Below, piece by piece: positions 29,861 to 39,384 of a stretch of DNA of 64,000 bases. The notes below the pieces were generated by a model. That model was given only the letters and a program-made list of their open reading frames with translations. It made no database searches and was not told where the DNA came from. A program made the position numbers and the translations under genes. Origin of the DNA: Craspedostauros australis (taxonomy: Eukaryota > Bacillariophyta > Bacillariophyceae > Mastogloiales > Achnanthaceae); the NCBI GenBank assembly GCA_026770025.1, contig JAMXDE010000015.1, positions 310,001-374,000 of the forward strand. The letters run 5' to 3'. How positions within the stretch are numbered: position 1 is the stretch's first letter; every line of letters starts with the position of its first letter.

Positions 29861-31780
29861 TTAAGCTTTCACAGCCCCAGATTTAATCTCGAGTTCTTCC
29901 TGAAGAGTCTTGTTCTTGTTGTAGAGGGTGATGGCGACGACCACCATGACGAGAGCGAGCGCACCGAAACCAAGACCAAGACCCAGGGCGAGGGCGTCGG
30001 AGTCGTCGTCGTCGCTGTCGGGGTTTCCGGCCTTGCCATCACAGCTCAAGAGGACGGCCTTTTCGAGATCGTAGTCCCAGCGAGGAGTCAATTCGACGTC
30101 GCAGTAGGGGGCCTTGAGGGGGAAGATGGAGTTGACGACTTGTTGCAGACCACTGAGCTCTTTTTGCACAATGGCTTCCTTGTTGATGGCGTGGATGACT
30201 GTTTTGCGGACGTTAATGTCATCAAACGGAGCCTTGCCTGAGTTGAGGAGCAAGATGACATTTTGGACATCATCAGAATGAGAGACTTGGATCTGTTCAG
30301 AAATAGCGGGATCGTTTTGGATTTCGACGATGTCAGCATCCGACAAGACGCCGGCACCCCACACGATGTCCAATTCGCCACTCAGCAAGGCCTCCTTGAC
30401 TTCTGCCGATGTGGCGTAGCGGACAATTTCCACGCGCTTGATTTCCGATGCGCCGCCCCAGTATGATTCGTGCGCCTCAAAAATGACGCTCGTTTCAATG
30501 CCGTCTCCCACGTTCTTGGTGACGTAGCTGAAGGGACCGGTACCAGCAATGTCTTGGATGCCTGCGCAGCTGACTTCTTCTTTGAATTCACTACCCTCTT
30601 CAACCTTGACAGTGCCCCAATCCAAGTGACAGGAGTTGGCTGAGAGCGGATCAGTGCTGTTCCCATTCACGAAGGCATTGGGAGAGATCATGCGGACTGG
30701 ACGAATGAGTGTAAGTTCTTGCAAGTATGGACCGTGCTTTTGGTTGGTACGGACGACGAATTCGTAGTCGTTGTTGCACTTCCATTCTTTGGTGTAGAGG
30801 CCCACACCATACCAACCGTGCTTTTCCGAAGTCAATGCCCCGGCAAAAATGTGATCAAAGTTGAGCTTGGCAACGTCGCAGTTCCAGTCTGCACCATCGT
30901 GGAACTTGACATTTTGGCGAAGAGTGAAGGTGTAATCGTCACCGCCGATGTTATTGGGTGCAACCTCCCAGAAGGTGGCAAGGGCAGGAATGACTCCACC
31001 GTTGGCAGCGCCGGCACTGTAGGCCACCAAGCCTTCGTAGACCCAGTTGTTGGAGAAAAACTCGTTTGGGCCATACACGTGGGCGTTCATGGTGCCGACA
31101 GTCTTGAAGAGACCAGTCCGGGCGCCGGGGGCAATCGTCACAGAATTGGACGATCCATCAACGGGACGCAGGCGATGGACGGGATAGTCAAACTGTTGAT
31201 GCCCGGGCTCGTATCCTGTCAAGCGGCGGTTGAAGAGCGTCGGGATACGCTTTCCGTAGAGCGGCAACATGATGGCTTGTTCGTGGTAGTACTTGTGGAT
31301 TTCTTCCCATTTGGGCTTGAGGACAACGGGGTCTTGTTGTTGGAGGGCATCCTTGACCTTACCGAGGAGTTCTGTGCGAGTAGATGGTGCTTCGAAGTTC
31401 ACCATGGAGGGAAAGACACCTGCACCGCCGTTGCCATCGATCCATCCGCTTACGTATGAGAAAGGATCGTAAGGGGCTCCCCAAGTTTCGCTGATGGAAA
31501 AGTGGAAGTCGCCCCCTTGACGGGCAATGTTGATCTCGGCCTTGGACAAGGACCGAGATTCGACATCGAAGCCCACCGCGGCCAGATCGTTGCGAACATC
31601 GTCTTCAATCGCCGCGTTGACCGCCTCATCTTCCAAAAGGACGAAAATGAGAGGATCAAACTTGCTGTTGCATTCGATTGCTGCTTTGAGGGCAGCAGAG
31701 TTGACATCGGCGGTGGTGGGACTTACGGTTGCCAGGGCTCCGAGCAGGAGCGGGGATAGGGAAGCGGTGGAGAACTTCAT
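29861..31780 (-). CDS. Membrane-anchored NikA/SBP_bac_5-like solute-binding protein, circularly permuted
   Basis: 639 aa from the ATG at 31780, which opens a signal peptide (MKFSTASLSPLLLGALATVS, cut near TTADV); the longer frame upstream is repeat-derived. Residues 41-207 match the C-terminal part of bacterial nickel/oligopeptide-binding proteins (family SBP_bac_5): DLAAVGFDV, the hallmark ETWGAPYDPFSYVS, LYGKRIP and the terminal FDYPVHRLRPV. Residues 213-580 then match the N-terminal part: TMNAHVYGPNEFFSNNWVYE, YTFTLRQNVKFHDGADWN, YLQELTLIRPVRMISP, IAGTGPFSYV, HESYWGG, LLSGELDIVWG and LNSGKAPFDDINVRKTVIHA. The order is thus reversed relative to E. coli NikA. An Asp-rich linker (587-595) precedes one transmembrane helix (596-620) and a short charged tail. 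Likely a surface or endomembrane metal or peptide receptor of bacterial origin; the ligand is unknown. Single exon. No ABC permease or ATPase lies nearby. Confidence 0.88.
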   Translation of the reverse strand: MKFSTASLSPLLLGALATVSPTTADVNSAALKAAIECNSKFDPLIFVLLEDEAVNAAIEDDVRNDLAAVGFDVESRSLSKAEINIARQGGDFHFSISETWGAPYDPFSYVSGWIDGNGGAGVFPSMVNFEAPSTRTELLGKVKDALQQQDPVVLKPKWEEIHKYYHEQAIMLPLYGKRIPTLFNRRLTGYEPGHQQFDYPVHRLRPVDGSSNSVTIAPGARTGLFKTVGTMNAHVYGPNEFFSNNWVYEGLVAYSAGAANGGVIPALATFWEVAPNNIGGDDYTFTLRQNVKFHDGADWNCDVAKLNFDHIFAGALTSEKHGWYGVGLYTKEWKCNNDYEFVVRTNQKHGPYLQELTLIRPVRMISPNAFVNGNSTDPLSANSCHLDWGTVKVEEGSEFKEEVSCAGIQDIAGTGPFSYVTKNVGDGIETSVIFEAHESYWGGASEIKRVEIVRYATSAEVKEALLSGELDIVWGAGVLSDADIVEIQNDPAISEQIQVSHSDDVQNVILLLNSGKAPFDDINVRKTVIHAINKEAIVQKELSGLQQVVNSIFPLKAPYCDVELTPRWDYDLEKAVLLSCDGKAGNPDSDDDDSDALALGLGLGFGALALVMVVVAITLYNKNKTLQEELEIKSGAVKA

Positions 31781-31944
31781 GGTGGATCTCTCTTTCGTTC
31801 TTTGTTTTGTTGTTTGACACACACGAGGTTGTTGGCGAGCTTTGTGGAGTGCGGCGCTTTTCCTTGGTGGGGGAGGAAAAGTTGTGAGCAGATCCCTCAT
31901 TTTTTCGGTCGTCGTTGGCTCCGGCTCTGGCTCTAGCTCCGGCA

Positions 31945-32661
31945 GCATCAAGATGGCCACATTGACCAACATCATGATGGCAAAGGCCTGTGCTGGCCAA
32001 AGAAGGCCCTTAATCAGGCCTGAAGGCAACGAGTGGCTACCCTGCGCATCTCACAATGCTTCTCAAGCCCAGGGTTTAAGCCTATTCCAATCAAGCAAAA
32101 CGGCCGCTTGCGCGGTTACGCCTGTTGTGGCTCTGTGTGTGAGCCCGACAAACAGCCATCCTGTGCAGGAACATGTGCGTCTGGCAGCCTTTGCGCCATC
32201 GCTCCCCTAAACAGAAGCCACTCCTCCAGGCATTGTATCAAGATACCCGTTTTAGCCAATACTAATAGGATAGCGAAGGCCTGTGCTGGCCAAAGAAGGC
32301 CCTTAATCAGGCCTGAAGGCAACGAGCGGCTATCCTGTGCATCTCAAACGCTTTTCAAGCCCAGGTTTAAGCCTATTCCGGTCCTGCAAAAGGCCGCTTG
32401 TGAGGTCGCGTCTGTTGTGGCTCTGAGTTTGGGACCGCCGTCCTGTGCGGGAACATGTGCGTCTGGCAGCCTCTGCGCCGTCACGTCCCAAAACAGAAAC
32501 CACTCCGGCAGGCATCCGTAACAGCCAACACTATGATAGCAAAGGCCCTTAATCAGGCCTGAAGGCAATGTGCGGCTGCGCATCTCAAAACGCTGTTCAA
32601 GCCCAGGATTTAAGCCTATTCCAATCAAGCAAAATGGCCGCTTGCGAGGTTACGACCTGCG
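31945..32661. repeat. Three degenerate tandem repeats, about 290, 270 and 140 bp
   Basis: Units start near 31945, 32238 and 32515. Each carries AAGGCCCTTAATCAGGCCTG, then AAGCCCAG(G)TTTAAGCCTATTCC and a GGCCGCTTGCG block; units 1 and 2 also share GGAACATGTGCGTCTGGCAG. The third unit is truncated. Unit 1 reaches to within about 165 bp of the NikA-like start codon and so forms that gene's upstream region. Open frames across the repeats (plus 32033-32521, Cys-rich) follow the repeat period and are probably incidental. Confidence 0.85.
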
Positions 32662-33472
32662 CCAAATGTAAAACGGTCACGATAACATGAGTGGCTATCA
32701 AGCAGACCTAAAACATCGCCAATTGTTGGTTACAGTTGGCTACAGAATTTGGATCCATTTTCCCGACCTCAGACTTGATTTTGTTGACACTCAATCGAAT
32801 ATCTCTTTACATATACGTAAACTGTAGACGAATTACTGTCCAGGAAAGTAAGAACACTACCTTGTTGTTACTCCTGCCTCGTCGATCTTGATGTGTTTGT
32901 TGAGCCTATTGGTGTGTTGGTATGCCTGCTTTTAGTGGTCCCTTGGCAGGCGGAATGATATTTGACCACTTCGATCCAAAGTTTCGGCGGCAAGTTCGGA
33001 GATATCTGGTTCCAACGCTTGCGTCATCATGACGTCAGGGGTGATTGGATCAGTTGCATGGCACAACCAGAACAAGAAAACACGCCAAACACAAGCCAAT
33101 GGCGTCCGTGAATGATGAGGTGCTTGATGGATCGTATCAGTTCTCGCCGAGAAAGAGAGCAACAGCCACCAAACTTTGGTATTGCATATATAAACGCCAT
33201 GTGATTCCACAATGGAAAGATGAGTTTAGGAAGGTCTGTACGAGCCAAGTCCTGAGAGTTTGACTGTGGTTGATGCCATTGTTGCCCTGTTTTTGTTCGG
33301 GACTTGCGTAGAAAGTGTACCACGATCTACACAGCTGTTATTGTGATCCAAAACTATCCAATTGTGGCCGAAAACGTTGGCTACAGCTGTAGCACAAAAT
33401 GCAAAAACAAAATCCCTTGTTCCAATTGGCAAAACGTTGCGACATGAATCGAAATAGGGGAGAGGAAACTAT
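32662..33472. other. AT-rich intergenic region, no gene seen
   Basis: Between the tandem repeats and the left end of the DNA transposon. Frames are short and conflicting. It may be older transposon-derived DNA, but nothing identifiable remains. Confidence 0.45.
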
Positions 33473-33648
33473 GAGCCCGATCAGTGAGTCGACCAATCGT
33501 TTGAAATAGACCTCCAGAAATTTTCTCTCCTACATACTAACCAAGCACATATTCATAATCCTTTTAGGTCTAATACAAATAATTAACCGTTGCATTTTTG
33601 AGTTAGATCCTATTTTAAGTTTTATGGACCGATGGATATGCGCATTTT
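33473..33648 (+). repeat. Left terminal inverted repeat
   Basis: Pairs with 39385-39560 in inverse orientation. The outer 35 bp match exactly, the inner part with substitutions and small indels. Confidence 0.85.
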
Positions 33649-34152
33649 TCGATCTCTTTCGGGTTTCAGCCTTTGACAGCCGACTACATCGATCCAATTT
33701 AACCCTTTGCTGTTCTTTGTTTCAGCGACATTGTTCTGATTTTGAATTGTTTAGTCTCTTTTTCAGGTGTTCGGATGGGACCATCCAACAGTCCATCCAC
33801 GATAGCACTAGTTGTAGAATGTTGGGGGAAGCGGCGAATGCGTACTTACGTTACTTACAACATGTGCTTGTTCAATCCGTCATCGACGTCACGAAATTGG
33901 ATACTTCGTCATGAAACACCAATGATATCACGATGCGCAACATCAGCAGGTCTGCTTCGTTGTGGCGAAGTGGTTGAGTGGGGTTGGTACTCCTCGAGTG
34001 TTTTGTGTTGTGGTCTTTTTGGACAGTCGGTACAATTGGAGGTAAATCTCCACATCCCCCAATATGTGAGGCCGGTTGAGAGTGGCAAACTCGACACACC
34101 AAGATGAAAATGGAGCAACACCAAAAAAATACCACAATGGCCGTCGAACGGT

Positions 34153-34989
34153 ATGCTTGGCGCCGCAACAACCAGCCGGCCAATTCAAGATCCAAGAACA
34201 TCGCCGTCACCTCCACGCAACGTTTGGTGGGTGGACGAACGGAGGCGGGAAGAGGGGTTGATTTGGGGCCGTCGTAGGCCCCAGAAATACGATCACGATT
34301 TGGCTCCAAATCGGCTCGTTGGTTTTGGCCTATGTGTGCCACACACAGGTCAAATCAGCGCCTGCGGATACGCAAGACGCCTCAGAAAAGGCAAGAAGAA
34401 GGCGCCCTCAAAGTTTGAGGCTCACGGAGCACCGGGAAGGTCTCCGCGCGGAGGAAAAGGTGGTTCTGAGGAGTTTTGGTTGAGGCTTGCGCGGCACTGG
34501 TCGCGTGGCTTTGGCTGCAAGGAGCGATGGGACGACGCCCCTCAATCGCCAAGGCCCCAATACAAGATGCGTGCGGAATCGGCTGAAGACAGGCATCGCG
34601 AAGTATGCTCTGCTCAAGTTGTCTGGAAGAGGCTGCAGCCGACCATATCTGCAGAATGGTCATTGTTGGTGGGAGCAAAAAATGCACCACCACATCATCT
34701 TGTGGAGGTGTATCACGTCGGCCATGCACGCCCAGCCCATTCTGGATGCATCCGCGTGTCGCCATGGAGTGTGGGAATGCACGAGGAGCGCTTGGAGGGG
34801 CTGAAAGGATCGTATGGACGAGATACGGATCCAAATCTGCATTGCAAGCGGATTGAAAGCGCTTTTTCGAAATCGCTCTGTTTCAGTGCGTGGGTGCATT
34901 GCTGCATGCAGAGCCGATATCTGTGGCCATCCTTCATGGAGCGGATAGCTGGGAGGTATGCAGAGCGAATGGTATGCACAGTTTGCTGA
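34153..34989 (+). CDS. Hypothetical frame inside the transposon
   Basis: 278 codons from an ATG, on the strand opposite the transposase-like frame. Arg/Pro/Gly-rich in its first half (RRREEGLIWGRRRP, KGKKKAPSKF), with Trp and Cys/His scattered later. No domain recognised, and it overlaps open minus-strand frames. It could be a second transposon gene or chance; I lean to chance. Confidence 0.25.
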   Translation: MLGAATTSRPIQDPRTSPSPPRNVWWVDERRREEGLIWGRRRPQKYDHDLAPNRLVGFGLCVPHTGQISACGYARRLRKGKKKAPSKFEAHGAPGRSPRGGKGGSEEFWLRLARHWSRGFGCKERWDDAPQSPRPQYKMRAESAEDRHREVCSAQVVWKRLQPTISAEWSLLVGAKNAPPHHLVEVYHVGHARPAHSGCIRVSPWSVGMHEERLEGLKGSYGRDTDPNLHCKRIESAFSKSLCFSAWVHCCMQSRYLWPSFMERIAGRYAERMVCTVC

Positions 34990-35373
34990 AATACAAGGAT
35001 GAAGATGAGGATCATGTGTGCTCATTGGAGGGCAACATTGTGGCATCAACAATTTTTTCCGAATCCGCCACACAAAACACAGCAAACCAACATGACTTCC
35101 AAAATATTTTCTATGTTCATTTAACTTCGATATTCTGATTAACCGATAGTCATGTGTACGAACGCAATGTTTAGATATAATTTTAAGCGATTTGTTGTTG
35201 AGATATAGCATGATAAGCCGATATTTGGATGTGTTTTTGGATGGGATCTAGACTCGTTTTAGTAGCCTGGCCGGGCACCCACAAAACTCCACAACTCGTG
35301 TTATCGCGGTGATGCACACCCATCACAAAATCTCCGTCCCATCATCCAACACAGCCTCACTTTCTGTGTTTGC

Positions 35374-35685
35374 CTACATCGTATGCGCATCACACCACAT
35401 CTGATGGTCCAGTTCCTCCTCCTCTCTCCGCAACTCTTCTTCTCTTCGTTCCTCCTCTGTTGCAGCTGGCGCATTGTGGGTCGCCACGATTGCAGATGCT
35501 GTTGCTGTGCTTGTTGGGTTGGTGTTGGTGTTGGTGTTGGTGTTGGTTTCCACCTTGATCAGAGCGGCCTGCTTCTTGTCCTTGCGTTGTTTGGCGTTGT
35601 ACGCTGCAAACAACGAGGCTTTGACACGCATGGGATTTGCGTGCAGTTGTACGTACCAGTCCGTTTTGGTTTTTTCGTCCTTCAT
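35374..35685 (-). CDS. Short Lys/Thr/Glu-rich frame downstream of the transposase-like gene
   Basis: 103 codons from an ATG at 35685, 15 nt beyond the transposase-like stop and in the same frame, so the two are separated by one stop codon and five sense codons. Sequence: a WYVQLHANPMRVKASLFAAY start, a basic stretch (KQRKDKKQ), a TNTNTNTN run and a charged EEERREEELRREEEE helix. It may be a tail added by read-through, a separate small protein, or the decayed end of a longer transposase. No family recognised. Confidence 0.45.
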   Translation of the reverse strand: MKDEKTKTDWYVQLHANPMRVKASLFAAYNAKQRKDKKQAALIKVETNTNTNTNTNPTSTATASAIVATHNAPAATEEERREEELRREEEELDHQMWCDAHTM

Positions 35686-35700
35686 CAGTTTCTCGTGTGC

Positions 35701-38700
35701 TTAGTGTTCGGACGGTCTGTTCTTCGGGTCCTTCGCGGACGCTGCACAGATGTCCTTCAATTTGTCCGCGATGTAGCCTGGTAGTTTGGCGTTGGTCCGT
35801 GTTGTTTTGCTCGCCCAACCTGGCACTGCGAGTGGTGGGTGTTCGGTTTCCGCGGTCTGGTCTTGTAGTGCTGTGGTGTGATTGGATGGTAGATGTTGTT
35901 GTCCGTCTTGGAGGGCTTTGCCGATCGCGAACGCCTTGCTCTCTGTCGCTGTGCGCCCGAGTTTTCGCGTTTTGTCCGTCTTCCCGAACGATTCGGACGT
36001 GATCGGCAGCTTGTCGGACGTGTGCGAATCGGCAGGGACGACACCCAACTTGTTGATGATCCACCCTTCCCATTCAGCGCTCTTGACCACAACATCTTCC
36101 GTGATGCCAGATGCAGCCACCAGCCGTGCCTGGTCATCGTCATACTTCACCTCGTGAGTCTGACGTACCTGTTGCCCACTTGCGCGGAATCGTCTTTTTG
36201 GTGCGCCCGGTAACGTCGTGATGTTGCCTTCAAGGGTCTCTGCGTTGGCCAGTACCGTGGTGGTACCCGCGATGTTACCGGCGACCAGTGCCTCGAAGAG
36301 TTGGAATGGGGTCTTGATGTCGTGTCCACTTTGCACGTATTTTTGCAGCACACGGGTGATGTACGCGAAGTGGGTGTCCAGCATGCTCTTACCGGTTTGG
36401 GCCTCTGTGTAGATCCACGCGATGATTTTGGCTGCCTTTCGTGTCACAAGGTTCTTGTTGAGTTTGGACGTGATGAGCGCGATGTGCTCGTGACTGGCGA
36501 AGCAACACGCGTTATCGCTCTGTAGGATGATTTCAGTCACGGATGGGAGAATGTCTTTGACCTTTTTTTGCACGATCTCCAGCAGTCCACCAACTTGAAG
36601 AGTGTCTTGTGTCGGTCTTCCATCGACCACAATGTCGATGAACCGATAAGTGAAAATGTCATTGCGACATGTGATGACCATTGCCCCAAGCAGTGACATC
36701 CCCTTCTTCCCCCAATATTCTTGTTGGGCTTCGCCTTGGCCTGTTGGTAGAATTTTTTGCTTATGGTCGAGTACCACATAGGCTCTTTCAGGCTTATCAT
36801 TGAGCTCGGATTGATAAAAGGCGATTTGTCTGAATTGAACTTTGGCACGCACTTTGTGAGCCATGTAATTAATGATTTCATTGGCGAATCCCGGCGCCGC
36901 CGCAAGCATTGACTCCAATTCGTCTTTGTGTTCCGTGAGTTCGTTGTCCTTAAGCATTGTGACAAAAGGAACAAAACGATCATCCACAAATCGCATTGCT
37001 GCGCCACAACGGTTGCATACTTTACGTGGTTGTTCGCTTGCGGTGGTCACAGGAATGTCATTTGTGATGATTGGGATGTCGTTTGTGATGGTGGTGGTCT
37101 TCTTCCGCTTGTGCTTGTTGGTGCGTGGTTTGCGTTGATTGGTTGATGTGGATGTTGCCTTCTTCTTCTCCTTGTTGGTGGTGAGAGCGAACGTGGCCGA
37201 ATGCATTGGGTCATCACACTCATGCTGCAAGTGAGACGCGGTGAATTCCCATTTGAGGAAGACGACAATCAGCTCAAGCGCATGCAAGAGGGACTTTGCC
37301 GTGCACACATGTGACAAGATGACGTCATCCGGCTCGTCATTGGCATCAACAGTATCATCGTTTTTCTCCTCCCCATCCGCTTCATACTTAGCCTCCAGCA
37401 GCTCGACTAGGCGCGAAATTGCCTGTTTGAGTTTCTCTGTTGCCATCCAGAAGTAACTCTCGAAGGAAGAAAGCCCTGTCTTGATCTTGCTTTTGCGTGT
37501 GAGGAGGTTAGTAATGATGGTGAACGCCAGCCTTCTCACTGGGTTGTTTGTAGTGGACGAGTACATGCCAAATAATTCTTGGATGGTAGTGCTGCCACGA
37601 TCGAACACTGGGACATTTTCGAATTCAACCCCCCCATACTGTACCGTGTGACTCAACCCTGCCTTGTATGTAGTAGTTGTCATGAGGAAGGACACCACAC
37701 CAGAGAGATCACTGGCACACACGCGATACTGGAGAACCCGTGATGGGATGACTTCGCCGTGGCTCAAGATGTCATAGTAACCGCGCAAGGTGCAGGCCTG
37801 GCTCTGCGTGATGATGTCGCGTTTGGAAAGCATGCGCGCCTTCTGTTCCTCCGATAATCCATGTGCGTGCTTGTCCAAGATAGCAGTACACAGTGCATGA
37901 GGCGCAGACATGGCCAAAGCAGCTCTCACCGTGCAGGATGATGTAGTTTCTCCGAGCAAGCAGAGGGTGTACAGGTTAGATGCCAACATTGTCGGAGGAA
38001 GCTCCACATTGCCGCATACGTATGAAACCACCTGTTCCATCTGACAAGTTGGCACCTCCTCTTCTGGAAGCAGGACAGTCCAGAGTGCAGATGATACGAC
38101 ACTCCACATCTGTTTCACAGAGCTCCAGATGGTCCGATCGTGTTGGCCTGTGAGAACGAATCCTGTTGTTGGCATTTGCTGGAGGATTTTAGGATCTAGG
38201 TTAGATCGAAGCGCTACCATGATACGACCGATGGCATCACGCCTCCAGTTTCCCGCCTCTTCCAGATCGTACCCAAACTGGCCTCCTCTCCTGTTCCCGC
38301 TGGCGCGTGTTCGTTGCTCCTTGCCGCTGTCGTCGTACGTGCTGTCGCTATCGCCAGAGGCATCTGCGTAGCCCCCAGCAACAACAGCGTTGCAGCGACG
38401 AGGGAGCCTCGCTGGTGGGGTAGGCGCGACAGGTGGTGCAACGTCAGGCGCAGCAGGGGGTGGCGCGTTCACGATAACGCTCACCGAAGTCCCATCGCCG
38501 ACACCTCGTCCCTCCGAACGCACCCTGACGTTGGAGTCGTCGAAGACGCCTCCGTTGTTGTCAAGGATGTGTACGAACACGTGCAGCTTGCGAGCGTGCG
38601 CATGCGTACCGTTCGGGACGAGGCCGCCATCCGCTGCGAGCATCGGCTTCACATCGATCACTTGCGTGATGGTGGTTGGCTTCCTCAACACAGCGGATGG

Positions 38701-38850
38701 CTTGTCAGGCAACAGTTGCTCTGCAGTAGGCAGCAGGAACCCCTTGGAGTCGAATGGAGGAGCAGATACAGGGTAAGCAGAGCACGGCTTCTTACGAGGA
38801 GAGGGGTTGCCATCCTTGGAGAGGGCCTTGGCAGCAGCAGAGGGAAACAT
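35701..38850 (-). CDS. Putative DDD transposase, 1049 aa, family unassigned
   Basis: ATG at 38850. A Pro-rich disordered N-terminus (1-200) is followed by a helical middle (220-550). Next comes a basic Lys/Thr-rich linker (560-605) and a CNRCGAAM zinc-knuckle pair (C612, C615). From about 690 the pattern is that of an RNase H-fold nuclease: VVLDHKQK (D695) with a following YWGKKGMSLLGAMV strand, IILQSDNACCF (D779), and WIYTEAQTGKSMLDTHFAYI (D825), spacing 84 and 46. The (E)AQ-x-GKS-x-x-D-x-H-F motif is shared with transposase-like proteins I have seen in other protists and animals but cannot name. A charged, disordered C-terminus follows. Its position between inverted repeats supports the transposase reading. 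No introns needed. Confidence 0.7.
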   Translation of the reverse strand: MFPSAAAKALSKDGNPSPRKKPCSAYPVSAPPFDSKGFLLPTAEQLLPDKPSAVLRKPTTITQVIDVKPMLAADGGLVPNGTHAHARKLHVFVHILDNNGGVFDDSNVRVRSEGRGVGDGTSVSVIVNAPPPAAPDVAPPVAPTPPARLPRRCNAVVAGGYADASGDSDSTYDDSGKEQRTRASGNRRGGQFGYDLEEAGNWRRDAIGRIMVALRSNLDPKILQQMPTTGFVLTGQHDRTIWSSVKQMWSVVSSALWTVLLPEEEVPTCQMEQVVSYVCGNVELPPTMLASNLYTLCLLGETTSSCTVRAALAMSAPHALCTAILDKHAHGLSEEQKARMLSKRDIITQSQACTLRGYYDILSHGEVIPSRVLQYRVCASDLSGVVSFLMTTTTYKAGLSHTVQYGGVEFENVPVFDRGSTTIQELFGMYSSTTNNPVRRLAFTIITNLLTRKSKIKTGLSSFESYFWMATEKLKQAISRLVELLEAKYEADGEEKNDDTVDANDEPDDVILSHVCTAKSLLHALELIVVFLKWEFTASHLQHECDDPMHSATFALTTNKEKKKATSTSTNQRKPRTNKHKRKKTTTITNDIPIITNDIPVTTASEQPRKVCNRCGAAMRFVDDRFVPFVTMLKDNELTEHKDELESMLAAAPGFANEIINYMAHKVRAKVQFRQIAFYQSELNDKPERAYVVLDHKQKILPTGQGEAQQEYWGKKGMSLLGAMVITCRNDIFTYRFIDIVVDGRPTQDTLQVGGLLEIVQKKVKDILPSVTEIILQSDNACCFASHEHIALITSKLNKNLVTRKAAKIIAWIYTEAQTGKSMLDTHFAYITRVLQKYVQSGHDIKTPFQLFEALVAGNIAGTTTVLANAETLEGNITTLPGAPKRRFRASGQQVRQTHEVKYDDDQARLVAASGITEDVVVKSAEWEGWIINKLGVVPADSHTSDKLPITSESFGKTDKTRKLGRTATESKAFAIGKALQDGQQHLPSNHTTALQDQTAETEHPPLAVPGWASKTTRTNAKLPGYIADKLKDICAASAKDPKNRPSEH

Positions 38851-38966
38851 GGTGGGATTGTTGGTGGAGAGTAGTGTTGTTTGCTAGGTGGATGTGATGG
38901 TGTGCACTGGTCTGAGACGAAGTGAGCAAGGAGAGCATCCGATGAAAGGCAAACCAGCTTGCCACA

Positions 38967-39064
38967 GCAGCAACAACAACAACAACAACTACTACTACTA
39001 CTACTACTACTGCTACTGCCACTACTACTGCCACTACTACTGCCACTACTACTGCCACTACTAC
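38967..39064. repeat. CAA then ACT trinucleotide microsatellite
   Basis: A short CAA run passes into ACT units with GCC interruptions, about 120 bp upstream of the transposase-like start codon and inside the transposon. Confidence 0.95.
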
Positions 39065-39384
39065 TCTGACAAGAACGGGCATGGAGCGAAAGGGCGAGTG
39101 TGCAGGGCATTGGCGAGGAAAGTTGTGAATGGAGCCAAAGTGTGGCGCGATTTTGCGAAATGATGGAGATGATGTGTTTTGTGTGATGTGTTTTGTGTCA
39201 TGTGTTTTGTGACGAGCAGAATGTGGAATCAGGTGCCACATGCTAACGTGTAATTAACGCGTACCAAACGACTGACACCTTCGGAAGCAAGTGCGTGACT
39301 GATCACCTCACGATAAATAAATGGGAACATCATAGAACCTTCGGCGAAAAACAACAGGTTTTGTGCTGTTGGATCCACGCGACT

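Noticed and set aside
32033-32521. Cys-rich plus-strand frame with a repeated CAGTCASGSLCA segment
   Set aside because: It follows the period of the DNA tandem repeat and has no signal peptide; the pattern is explained by the repeat itself.
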